A stretch of 14,219 bases of DNA from PVC group bacterium. GTDB lineage: Bacteria > Verrucomicrobiota > Kiritimatiellia > SS1-B-03-39 > UBA6053. Of this stretch, positions 7,441-14,219 are shown in pieces; position 1 is the first letter of the stretch; each line of letters begins with the position of its first letter. The translations under genes were made by a program, and so were the position numbers. The notes beneath the pieces were generated by a model. The model was not told the origin of the DNA. It saw only the letters and a program-made list of their open reading frames with translations, and searched no databases. The stretch covers positions 1 through 14,219 of the forward strand of contig PXDP01000120.1 of assembly GCA_003565035.1 (NCBI GenBank), written 5' to 3'.

Positions 7441-7471
7441 TCGTAATCGTGATCGTGATCGTAATCGTAAT
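7436..7471. repeat. CGTAAT/CGTGAT hexamer array
   Basis: Six consecutive hexamers occur (CGTAAT twice, CGTGAT twice, CGTAAT twice). The array begins before the regulator's stop, and its first unit supplies the TAA (7438-7440). The reverse-complement hexamers reappear at 7559-7586 and 7611-7619, so the two sets form an interrupted inverted repeat. Confidence 0.9.
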
Positions 7472-7523
7472 CGGGTTTGGATTTCCGCGGTAATAAGATT
7501 CAGAAGAAGAACCACGGATGACT

Positions 7524-7605
7524 ATGCCGGACCACGGAGGAAGACGGCGTGGGGGGATCGATTACGATTAGGATTACGATTACGCGTATGACTTGTGCGC
7601 GTGGG
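7524..7605. repeat. Dispersed hairpin repeat, copy 2, expanded by hexamers
   Basis: The same blocks as at 4206-4260 are present: ATGCCGGACCacggaggaag (from 7524), then TCGATTACGATTAGGATTAC (from 7558) and TATGACTTGTGCGCGTGGG (7587-7605; 17 of 19 bases match copy 1). The hexamer block in the middle is longer here. CCACG (7532-7536) can pair with CGTGG (7548-7552), whereas copy 1 has CCCCG and CGGGG, a compensatory-looking change. Confidence 0.6.
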
Positions 7606-7654
7606 GTGCATTACGATTAGGAGGACGACTTCCGCTGCGCGGCGAAGCCGCAGC

Positions 7655-7681
7655 CCACCACCCCGCACGCCGGGGTGGTGG
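7655..7681 (+). terminator. GC-rich hairpin between the regulator and the IS66 remnant
   Basis: CCACCACCCCG (7655-7665) and CGGGGTGGTGG (7671-7681) form a perfect 11-bp stem with a 5-base loop. CTTGGTCTGTTTG follows, a weak T-rich tail. A smaller stem, GCGGC-GAA-GCCGC (7639-7651), lies just before. It could terminate the regulator transcript, although it is about 215 bp after the stop, or be an end structure of the mobile element. Confidence 0.4.
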
Positions 7682-7696
7682 CTTGGTCTGTTTGAG

Positions 7697-8664
7697 AATG
7701 AAAACAAAGGGATGCACGCCACCGCCCCGCCCCAGGGGCGCACCGGCGGGACATCCTCCCTGGACGAGGGAGGTTCCGGAGCATGTGGACCAGACCGTCC
7801 AAATCGACACCCCGGCGGTTTGCCCACATTGCGCCGGGGAAACGGACCCCTCCATCTAGGGGGAGTCCCGCTTTGTCCAGGAGGACATCGTGCTGTGCCC
7901 CCGCACCGTCGTCACCGAGTTCATCCACAAAACCGCCTGGTGCCCATCCTGCCGCCGCGGCGTGAGGGACATTCCCGAAGGGGAGTTGCCAGACGCGCCC
8001 ATCGGCCCCAACGCAAAGGCCGCCGCGATGTATTTGCGGCACGAACTCAAACTTCCCTACAGAAAAATCCAGGGGCTCATGTCCACGTTTTTTGACATTT
8101 CCTTCGGTCCCGCCAGCACGCTGGGCTTTGAAAAAAAGGCCAGGGCAAACGCCGACGGGGCGCGCGAAGACCTCGTGCGGAAAGCCAGGACATCGCCCTG
8201 CCTGCACGCGGACGAAACCCACTGGCGCGAGGACGGGAAAAACCGGCATGTTTTTTTCGCGGGCGACGGGAACGTGGCCGTGTTCCACATCGATCCGAGC
8301 CGATCAACCGAGGCGGCGAAAGTCCTGCTGGGCGAACGGCTTGACGACGTCCTGGTGACCGACGCCTACGCGGGATACAACGGAATCGGGGTTCTGGCGC
8401 GCCAAAGCTGTCTGGCCCACCTGCGTCCGGCACGCCACCCCGCCCACCAACAACCTGGCCGAACGGGCGCTTCGCCCCCTGGTGATTTTCAGGAAAGTGT
8501 GCATGGGCTCAAGAAGTGCCGCCGGTTCCGAAAACATCGCGGTTTTTTCAAGCGTCCTGCAAACTGGGAAACTTCAGTCCGCCGATCTGATCGAAATCCT
8601 CCGCCAGCTCCTCGTCGGCTCGCCCGAACAGGTCCACGCCGACATTTTTCCGGGTCCAGGTTAG
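7697..8664 (+). pseudogene. IS66-family transposase remnant (TnpC-like), multiply disrupted
   Basis: The recognisable protein begins near RGAPAGHPP and runs through the zinc-binding stretch VCPHC, then hits an in-frame TAG at 7857-7859. The same frame continues with AWCPSCRRGV, IGPNAKAAAMYLRHELKLPY, CLHADETHW (first catalytic Asp), VLVTDAYAGYN (second Asp) and CLAHL. Just after CLAHL (about 8425) an internal stretch is missing and the frame changes. The rest, TNNLAERALRPLVIFRK through LIEILRQLL, is read in the next frame to the stop at 8662-8664; it contains the Glu of the NNxxER motif. The usual N-terminal leucine-rich part is also not seen. The three lesions mean no active transposase is made. 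No terminal inverted repeats or accessory tnpA/tnpB genes are visible. The piece marks an old insertion between the regulator and the efflux operon. Confidence 0.88.
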
Positions 8665-8902
8665 CAGGTAAAGCGGACTAAATTGTTACGTCGGCGATAC
8701 TGCGCAGGGTCGCTGTCTCCCTCAAACGCCTCCCCTCCCCCGTTCCCGCGCCACGGGGCGGGAAGCGGTCCGGTCTCCATCGCATCGGGGTCCTGTACTG
8801 CGGTGCCAAAAAGATGTCATGATGAAAATCATACGCATCCCTTCACCGAATGCAACGCGCAAACGCGAATCGGGTGAGGCATACCGGAACGCGCAATCGG
8901 AC

Positions 8903-10096
8903 CTACTCATCCACCCGGATGCGGCGGCCCGCTGAAACGCGGTCGGATGGATGCGCGATCACCGTTTCACCTTCCGACAGACCGTCCAGAATCTGAGTGC
9001 GCAATCCGTCCCGCCGTCCGGGAAGGACGGTTCGGATTTCCGCGCGGCCCTCCCGGATCACAAACACAGCGGCCCCGCCTTCCAGACGGAACAGCGCACT
9101 GGTGGGAATGTGCAGCACCTCCTCCCCCTGCCAAAGCAGAAACTGCGCCTCCACCCGGTAATCGGTTCCAAGCCGGGGCCGTGCGCCGCGGGGCGTTTGC
9201 AGGGTGATCCAGACCGGCACCCGCTGCTCCTCCACACCCAGTGCGGATACGCGCTCGAAGCCGACGGGTTCCACGCGGCGGACGACCCCGTGCAGGTCCT
9301 CCTCCCCGCCCCAGCGGGTCAGAATCACCGGCATGCTTTCCCGTATCCGCACAGCGTCCATGGACAGGAGATCGACCCGCACCTCCAGATCCTCCAACGA
9401 ACCGAGGACAAGAACCGGACTTCCCGCAGCCACCGGCCCTCCGTCGCGGCGGTGAATGCTCAGCACCACACCCTCCAGGGGCGAAACCACGGGGAGGACT
9501 TCGGGATCGGCAATCCGGGTGCCGCCGGGCATCTCCAGGGCGGCGCGGATACCGCGGAGCTGATGTCCCAAGCGTTCCACCTCCTGCTCTGCGGCGCGCT
9601 CCAGTTCCGCCGTCAGGGCCAGGCGGCTGTGCAACCGGTCCATTTCTGACGGGGAAATCACCCGGGACGCCTGCAGCGAAAGGTTTCGCTCCACTTCCCG
9701 TTCCGCAAAGGATCTCTCGGACGCACGGGCCGCATGCTGAGCCGATGCCGCGCGCAGGGCCGCTTCCGCAGCGGCGGCCTCCGCCTCAAGCTGGGCGAGA
9801 CTTCGCGCATCCTGTGGCGGCGAAGGGGGCGGTTCGACCTCAAAGAGGATCTGACCTTCCCGCACGTCGTCTCCCTCCTCCAGCCGCAGTTGCCGCAGAT
9901 CACCACTGACCGGCGCATGGAGTACGCGCGGATGGCGCAGGACCGTGCGGCCCTCCTCTTCGATGGATTCCGTGAAGGAACCGCGGAGCACCGGCGCGGC
10001 GGTGACGGGGATTGCTTCGGGCTGCAGGCCCAGGATCAGCAGCCCTGCGGCAAGCAGCAGCGCGAAGGGAAGGATGTGTTTGGAGGAGGCTTTCAT
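8903..10096 (-). CDS. Membrane fusion protein (HlyD/MacA-like periplasmic adaptor)
   Basis: The protein has 397 residues. One N-terminal membrane segment or uncleaved signal (about 6-24, ILPFALLLAAGLLILGL) anchors it to the inner membrane. Two half-lipoyl segments flank a helical hairpin: APVSGDLRQLRLEEGDDVREG (61-81) and VVSPLEGVVLSIHRRDGG (203-220). Between them an Ala/Glu/Arg-rich coiled coil spans about 97-187. A beta-barrel region follows (VRVDLLSMDAVRI and VPVWITLQTP), ending with the membrane-proximal stretch GLSEGETVIAHPSDRVSAGR typical of this family. It is the last gene of a three-gene operon, 19 bp after the permease, and probably bridges the ABC exporter to an outer-membrane channel encoded elsewhere. 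Substrate unknown. Confidence 0.92.
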   Translation of the reverse strand: MKASSKHILPFALLLAAGLLILGLQPEAIPVTAAPVLRGSFTESIEEEGRTVLRHPRVLHAPVSGDLRQLRLEEGDDVREGQILFEVEPPPSPPQDARSLAQLEAEAAAAEAALRAASAQHAARASERSFAEREVERNLSLQASRVISPSEMDRLHSRLALTAELERAAEQEVERLGHQLRGIRAALEMPGGTRIADPEVLPVVSPLEGVVLSIHRRDGGPVAAGSPVLVLGSLEDLEVRVDLLSMDAVRIRESMPVILTRWGGEEDLHGVVRRVEPVGFERVSALGVEEQRVPVWITLQTPRGARPRLGTDYRVEAQFLLWQGEEVLHIPTSALFRLEGGAAVFVIREGRAEIRTVLPGRRDGLRTQILDGLSEGETVIAHPSDRVSAGRRIRVDE

Positions 10097-10115
10097 GACA
10101 GGTGTTCCTTGATGA

Positions 10116-12476
10116 TTATTCAGCGCTTTTCAAGGCGGAGACCATGTCCAGACGCCAGACCCGGCGGGACATGAGCAGCAGGGAGATGAGGGAGGCTCCC
10201 AGAATGGCGGCGGCGGAAAAGGAGTAGGTCCATGGCGTGATGTGAAAAGGAACCCGGTAGAGATCCATGCTCATGGACTTGCTGAGCAGGCGGGCCAGTC
10301 CGGTGCCCAGCAGCCAGCCCAGGGGAATCGCCAGAGTAGTGAGCAGGGCCACCTCCGCCACCAGCACCCAGGCCACTTCGCCGCGGCTGAATCCGAGGAC
10401 TCTCAGCGTCGCCAGTTCGCGCTCCCGTTCAGCCAGAGCGATGCGGGCGTTGTTGTAAACCACGGCAAAAGAAATCGAAAAGGAGAGCAGCAGGACTACG
10501 CCCATGACGCCCAGCGTGGTGCCCTCGATGTGCGCCCGGACATTGCGCTCCGCCTGCCGCATGTCCGACATCCCCGCGAGCGCGGGCACCTCCGCGAGTT
10601 CCTGAAACAACTGCTCCTGCTGCTCCGCATCGTTCAGCATCCAGACCCCGGAAAGGGCCGGCCCCTCACGCAGCAGCCGGTTCAGGGCGCGGCGCTCCAT
10701 ATAGAGGTTCACCCCCATCGGCTCCGACACCACTCCGGCCAGTGGCGCGTAGACACGCCGGCGGCGGCCTTCGAGTATCTCCAACGCGACGGTGTCCCCC
10801 GCTTTCAGCCCCAGATCCTCCGCCAGAAAATCTGTCATCAGCAGCCCATCCCGCGGCAGCGGCACCCTGCGACCGGATTCGGTGACCAGCGGACGGAGGG
10901 CGGAGTCGGCCTCCATGCCCAGGATGGAGGTCTGCACCGATCGGAAACCCTGGTGAACGCGGACGGGCACCGAGCGGTAGCCTTCAAGATAGCGGACGCC
11001 GGTTGGATGGCGCAGTTCGCCAAGGGCCCTTTCATGGACAGGATCGGTGAACATCAGATGCGCGTCCATGGGCATCAACACCCGGTATTGGATGTCGAGC
11101 ATGTGATCAACCGCACCGAACTGATAGGAGCCCACCACCAGCAGGGCGCAGCCGCAGGCAATGGCGGTGACGGAAAATACGGCTTTGAGCGGATGGCGGG
11201 AAAGATTGCGGAACATAATGCGCGAGGTTTGCGCGAAATGTCCCCAAAGCGGTGAGCGCTCCAGCAGGGTTTTGCGGAAGGTCGGCGGCGGAGCCGGGCG
11301 CATGGCCTCCGCCGGGGGGAGCGAGGCGGCCTGCCGCACCGCTGAGAATGCGCCGACCAGCGCCGCCCCGCCCGCCACGGCGGCGGACAACAGCAGCACC
11401 CCGCTGCGCAGACGGAAATCGAGATCGGGAAAACGGAAATACGTGAGATACATCCGGGCCAGACCCTCCGCAACCCGCGCGCCCAGCACCACCCCGGCAA
11501 TGACCCCGATGCTCACCACCAGTCCCGAGAACGAGGCATAGTGCGCGGCGATGGCGCGATTGGAATATCCGAACGCCTTCAGGAGGGCAATCTGCTCCCG
11601 CTGGGTGCGCACCATCCGGCCCATCAGCACATGCAGCAGAAAAGCGGCGGTGCCCAGAAACACGGCCGGCAGCACCGTGGTCATAGCCTCAATCTGACTC
11701 AGCTCCTCCTCCAGAAAGCGGTGGGACACCTGCTCGTCCCGCCCCGCCGCGCCCAGGCCGCCATAGCGGGCCAGGAGCCGGTCCAGCTCGGCTTTCACGT
11801 CCGCTTCCGGGACAGTGCCATCCAGGGTCAGCACCACATTGTTGAAAGCCCCCTCCATGGCAAAGGCGCGGGAAAGAACCCGTTCGCTCATCCAGAACAC
11901 TCCGTAGCGTTCGTAGTCCGGAATGAGGCTGCCCGGAGCGAGCTGGTATACAAACTCGGGGGAAAGAACAATAGCGGACACGCGCAGGCGGACACGCTGT
12001 CCTCGGATCACCATCCGCAGCGTGTCGCCGATTTGCAGCCCATGAGCGGCCGCAAAGACTTCATTGACCGCAATCGCAGTCTCGCTTCCCTCCGGCAGCA
12101 TGCCGCGCCTCAGGTAAAGCCGGTTGATCTCCGGAGGATGCCCCGGGGGGATGGAAAGAATCTCCCCGCGCACGGGATCGGGAAATCCCTCCACCTCCAC
12201 CCGCACCGGGGCACGTACCCGGATCTCAACCCCGCGCACACCCGGAAGAGCACGGATGCGGGATTCGAGCTGCTTCGGCGCGCGCGTCAGATCGGCGAAG
12301 AGATGGGCGAATTCGTGGTCGTCGTAGAACCGTTCCTGGGTGAACCGCAGGGCATCAAGCGCGGTGACGAAGACCACCAGCGTCATCACCCCCGCAGCCA
12401 TGACCGTGGCGATGGCGAACGACTGCCCTTTGCTGTGTGAAAGATCCCGGAACAGTTTTCGGTTCAGCGCGCGCAT
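10116..12476 (-). CDS. ABC transporter permease with two FtsX domains
   Basis: The protein has 786 residues from ATG 12476, 4 bp after the ATPase stop with GGTGAG just before it. A longer frame starts at 12530 but would overlap the ATPase gene by 50 bp. A first membrane helix (about 14-36, ATVMAAGVMTLVVFVTAL) leads into a large MacB-like periplasmic domain. FtsX domain 1 is at about 260-385 (REQIALLKAFGYSNRAI is its cytoplasmic loop). A fifth helix (about 431-452, AIACGCALLVVGSYQF) starts the second half with its own periplasmic domain, and FtsX domain 2 is at about 650-786 (ERERELATLRVLGFSRGE). About eight membrane helices are predicted by eye. The layout resembles LolC/MacB-type mechanotransmission exporters, but here the halves are joined in one chain. 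Works with the adjacent ATPase and fusion protein; cargo unknown. Confidence 0.9.
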   Translation of the reverse strand: MRALNRKLFRDLSHSKGQSFAIATVMAAGVMTLVVFVTALDALRFTQERFYDDHEFAHLFADLTRAPKQLESRIRALPGVRGVEIRVRAPVRVEVEGFPDPVRGEILSIPPGHPPEINRLYLRRGMLPEGSETAIAVNEVFAAAHGLQIGDTLRMVIRGQRVRLRVSAIVLSPEFVYQLAPGSLIPDYERYGVFWMSERVLSRAFAMEGAFNNVVLTLDGTVPEADVKAELDRLLARYGGLGAAGRDEQVSHRFLEEELSQIEAMTTVLPAVFLGTAAFLLHVLMGRMVRTQREQIALLKAFGYSNRAIAAHYASFSGLVVSIGVIAGVVLGARVAEGLARMYLTYFRFPDLDFRLRSGVLLLSAAVAGGAALVGAFSAVRQAASLPPAEAMRPAPPPTFRKTLLERSPLWGHFAQTSRIMFRNLSRHPLKAVFSVTAIACGCALLVVGSYQFGAVDHMLDIQYRVLMPMDAHLMFTDPVHERALGELRHPTGVRYLEGYRSVPVRVHQGFRSVQTSILGMEADSALRPLVTESGRRVPLPRDGLLMTDFLAEDLGLKAGDTVALEILEGRRRRVYAPLAGVVSEPMGVNLYMERRALNRLLREGPALSGVWMLNDAEQQEQLFQELAEVPALAGMSDMRQAERNVRAHIEGTTLGVMGVVLLLSFSISFAVVYNNARIALAERERELATLRVLGFSRGEVAWVLVAEVALLTTLAIPLGWLLGTGLARLLSKSMSMDLYRVPFHITPWTYSFSAAAILGASLISLLLMSRRVWRLDMVSALKSAE

Positions 12477-12480
12477 GTTC

Positions 12481-13194
12481 TCACCAATGAAGATCGCGCG
12501 GGGCGGCGCGGGAGGGGTTGGCGGTGACATTCACGATCCTCCCGTCGCTCATGTGGAGAACCCGGTCGGCCATGCCGCCGATGCACTGATTGTGGGTGAT
12601 GAGCGCAGTGGTGGTGCCCAGCTCCCGGTTCAGGGTTTCCAGACTTTCCAGCACGGAGACGCTGGTGGCCGAGTCGAGCGCGCCGGTCGGTTCGTCGCAG
12701 AGCAGCACCGAGGGACGCTTGGCAATGGCCCGGGCGATGGCCACCCGCTGCTGCTGCCCACCGGAAAGCTGGGAGGGAAAATGATCCATGCGGTCCGCGA
12801 GCCCCACCAGCGACAACGCCTCCTCCGGCGACAGCGGGTCGGGAGCAATTTCCGTGACGATGGCGACATTCTCGCGGGCCGTGAGGCTGGGGATCATGTT
12901 GTAAAACTGGAAAACAAAGCCCACGTCATTCCGGCGGTAGCGGGTCAGCATCCGCTCCCCGGCCCGGGTCAGATCCTGTCCCCGGTACCGCAATGACCCG
13001 CCCGAGGCGGTGTCGAGTCCCCCGAGAATGTTCAGGAGGGTTGATTTCCCGCAGCCGGAGGGACCCAGCAGCACCACCAGCTCCCCCGTCCTCAACTCCA
13101 GGTCCACCCCGCGCAGCGCCTCAATCGTCACCTCGCCCATTTCGTAGTGCTTGGTGAGATCCTGCGCAACAAAAACCGCTTCGCCGGGATGCAT
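12481..13194 (-). CDS. ABC exporter ATP-binding protein (MacB/LolD type)
   Basis: The protein has 237 residues with all nucleotide-binding motifs intact: Walker A GPSGCGKST (44-52), Q-loop Gln 96 in FVFQFYNM, signature LSGGQ (143-147), Walker B VLLCDEPTGALD (163-174) and switch His 201 (ITHN). The FQFYNMIPSLTARENV segment and GALDS after Walker B are characteristic of the MacB/LolD/FtsE-like ATPases that pair with FtsX permeases. It energises export through the downstream permease and adaptor. It is the first gene of the leftward operon, so a promoter should lie in 13195-13400. I see a 7-bp inverted repeat there but no clear -35/-10 pair. Confidence 0.95.
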   Translation of the reverse strand: MHPGEAVFVAQDLTKHYEMGEVTIEALRGVDLELRTGELVVLLGPSGCGKSTLLNILGGLDTASGGSLRYRGQDLTRAGERMLTRYRRNDVGFVFQFYNMIPSLTARENVAIVTEIAPDPLSPEEALSLVGLADRMDHFPSQLSGGQQQRVAIARAIAKRPSVLLCDEPTGALDSATSVSVLESLETLNRELGTTTALITHNQCIGGMADRVLHMSDGRIVNVTANPSRAAPRDLHW

Positions 13195-13665
13195 GGATTC
13201 AAACTGACAGAAGGAACGGACAAGAGGGCCGGAAATCGCGTCCCCCCACCTTGATTATGCGGGACAGGCTCGAGGATGTAAGCGGAGCAAACATCCTGAA
13301 ACACTCTGAAAATAAGGAATGGAAGTCAAGACGGAACCGCCTCCTGAGCGTGGATCTAGCGCATCTCAGCAATAGGTGAAAGCTCCTGGAGTTCGGTATC
13401 CGCCCAGGCGCCTCAGGTTTATGGACGCGAACCGGTTTGGACAGGTGTTGCGGCGGATTGGCGGCGCGAAGCGCTTTTGGACTGCGAGTACCTTCAGGTA
13501 CCGCTTTCCGGTGGAACTGCACGCTGGCTGTGTGGTTGATTTTTTGGGTTGGTCCGTGCATCCGCAGTTCGGCGATGCATCCGCAGGTTTATGCCTCTTT
13601 TCCCTTTCGCGGGATGTTCTCCGGCTTAGCCTGTATTCTCTTTGGTGGCGGATGTAATCTACTTT
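13195..13665. other. Gene-poor intergenic region with hairpins
   Basis: I see no convincing gene in this stretch. It must contain the promoter of the leftward ABC operon. An inverted repeat AGGATGT (13273-13279) / ACATCCT (13291-13297) with an 11-base spacer lies about 80 bp upstream of the ATPase start and could be an operator or leader hairpin. TGCATCCGCAG occurs twice, 19 bases apart (13557 and 13576). Open frames here lack family features, as described for the rejected items. Confidence 0.6.
13464..13509. repeat. Candidate dispersed hairpin repeat (GCGCTTTTGGACTGCG type)
   Basis: GCGC-GAA-GCGC is followed by TTTTGGACTGCG, then a stem-loop GCG-a-GTACC / GGTAC-CGC (13484-13504, loop TTCA, one bulged A), then TTTCC. 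From memory this resembles a 'GCGCTTTTGGAnTGCG-stem-CGCTTT' repeat abundant between genes in Verrucomicrobia. That link is recollection, not a search. Confidence 0.45.
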
Positions 13666-13704
13666 AGGAGGAGAATCAACGAATGACGTTGACGGATAAG
13701 AAGT

Positions 13705-13739
13705 TTGACAATTGACAGATTTACGGTTTAACCGTAAAT
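13705..13739 (+). promoter_or_regulatory. Promoter and palindromic operator of the VapBC-like pair
   Basis: A perfect palindrome spans 13719-13739: ATTTACGGTT, a central T, then AACCGTAAAT. Two TTGACA hexamers (13705-13710 and 13712-13717) sit directly in front as possible -35 boxes. The -10 region would fall within the palindrome (17 bases after the second lies TAAATA). The antitoxin ATG follows 8 bases after the palindrome with no ribosome binding site, so the transcript may be nearly leaderless. Ribbon-helix-helix antitoxins commonly bind such sites to repress their own operon. Confidence 0.7.
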
Positions 13740-13747
13740 ATGGTTAT

Positions 13748-13996
13748 ATGAAAACAACCCTGATTTTAAACGATACGATTGTTCGAAAAGCGAAAGCCAG
13801 AGCGGCACTTCAGGGGGTCTCGCTAAGCCGCTACATGGAAAAATCGCTTGAAGACAGCCTCAAGGCGCGGGAGCCAGGCTGCGTGGGGGACTGGATCCAT
13901 TCGTTGCCGGAAACCCCGCGCGGGGCCACAAAGGAAATCAGCGCCCGGATCAAGGAAGGTGCATTTGATCAAATTGATCCGGAGATGTGGCAGTGA
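13748..13996 (+). CDS. VapB-like antitoxin, ribbon-helix-helix
   Basis: The protein has 82 residues from ATG 13748. The N-terminus MKTTLILNDTIVRKAKARAA is a ribbon-helix-helix DNA-binding start: a short beta strand, then two helices joined at GVSLSRYM. The C-terminus, ending FDQIDPEMWQ, is acidic and likely binds and inhibits the toxin. An earlier in-frame TTG at 13712 would place the palindrome inside the gene and is not preferred. The TGA overlaps the GTG start of the PIN toxin (GTGA, 13993-13996), the usual coupling of antitoxin and toxin. GC is lower than in the exporter operon, in keeping with acquisition by transfer. Confidence 0.85.
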   Translation: MKTTLILNDTIVRKAKARAALQGVSLSRYMEKSLEDSLKAREPGCVGDWIHSLPETPRGATKEISARIKEGAFDQIDPEMWQ

Positions 13997-14219
13997 TTCT
14001 GGATACGAATGCGATGTCTGCTCTGCAGCAAAAGGACAGCCGTCTCATTGCCCTGCTGAAAAATCAGCCGGAGTTGGTGCTCAATTTAATTAGTCTGGGC
14101 GAGTACCGATTCGGAGTGGACGGCTCCCGGTTCCGCAATGAATTGCGTTTCTGGCTGGATACATTGATTCAAAAATCCTGTCTCCTTTGCCCCAGTGTCG
14201 ACACGCTTCCATTTTACAG
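13993..14219 (+). CDS. VapC-like PIN-domain toxin, 3' end outside the window
   Basis: A frame from GTG 13993 overlaps the antitoxin stop and stays open to the right edge (75 complete codons). It begins with ILDTNAMSAL, carrying the first conserved Asp of PIN-domain ribonucleases, and continues with LNLISLGEYRFGV, where the Glu of the 'LxEhxxG' block is the second acidic metal ligand. The later conserved acidic residues would lie beyond the window. VapC toxins cleave tRNA or rRNA when not held by VapB. The target cannot be told from sequence. Confidence 0.85.
   Translation, partial: MILDTNAMSALQQKDSRLIALLKNQPELVLNLISLGEYRFGVDGSRFRNELRFWLDTLIQKSCLLCPSVDTLPFY

Noticed and set aside
5938..7515. 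525-residue minus-strand frame and a 411-residue plus frame (6195-7430)
   Set aside because: Both overlap the tandem LacI gene in other frames and have low-complexity Arg/Pro/Gly composition; the LacI frame carries all domain motifs.
8743..8764. Hairpin TTCCCGC/GCGGGAA as a terminator of the exporter operon
   Set aside because: The 7-bp stem lies about 140 bp past the adaptor stop and has no T-run after it on the minus strand; too weak to call.
10242..12440. Plus-strand frames of 337 and 299 residues (10242-11255, 11541-12440)
   Set aside because: They are antisense to the FtsX permease, rich in Gln/His/Arg, and have no recognisable domain.
13376..13667. Plus-strand frames of 93 and 76 residues in the intergenic region
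   Set aside because: They are built over the hairpin repeat, have no good start signal and no domain; composition looks non-coding.

Overview
The window looks like a chromosomal segment from a Gram-negative, GC-rich member of the PVC group, most likely Verrucomicrobiota, Kiritimatiellota or Lentisphaerota. This is inferred from the combination of a PEP-CTERM protein, a short secreted pseudopilin next to a DUF4838-type glycoside-hydrolase-like protein, LacI regulators of the 'SPxTVSLALR' type, and intergenic filler made of CGTAAT hexamers and 'accacgga' fragments. No rRNA, tRNA or CRISPR array was seen.

Left part (1-3949, minus strand): three exported proteins are transcribed leftwards. In order they are a PEP-CTERM protein with a lectin-like beta-sandwich appearance, a hairpin terminator, a pseudopilin-like protein, and a large DUF4838 protein that runs off the left edge. 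They resemble a polysaccharide-degradation locus. Middle (4053-7440): a two-gene, lower-GC module (DUF6036-like nucleotidyltransferase plus an unknown partner, ATGA-coupled) lies between two copies of a 65-bp direct repeat. The second copy is the upstream region of an unusual 686-residue regulator that contains two complete LacI-type proteins in tandem. The first copy lies about 100 bp upstream of the PEP-CTERM gene, so the regulator may control both itself and the saccharide locus.

Downstream (7436-8902): a CGTAAT hexamer array begins at the regulator's stop codon. It is followed by a dispersed hairpin repeat, which also occurs at 4206-4260, and by an IS66-family transposase remnant broken by an in-frame stop, a large deletion and a frame change. 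Right part (8903-13194, minus strand): a tight ABC export operon encodes an ATPase, a double-FtsX permease and a membrane fusion protein, a MacAB/DevBCA-like tripartite exporter without its own outer-membrane channel. Far right: about 550 bp of mostly non-coding DNA with a hairpin repeat, then a lower-GC VapBC-type toxin-antitoxin pair preceded by a perfect 21-bp palindrome. The PIN toxin is cut off by the right edge.

The points most worth following up are the fused tandem LacI regulator, the 65-bp repeat pair bracketing the nucleotidyltransferase module, and a repeat family that supplies the stop codons of two unrelated genes.
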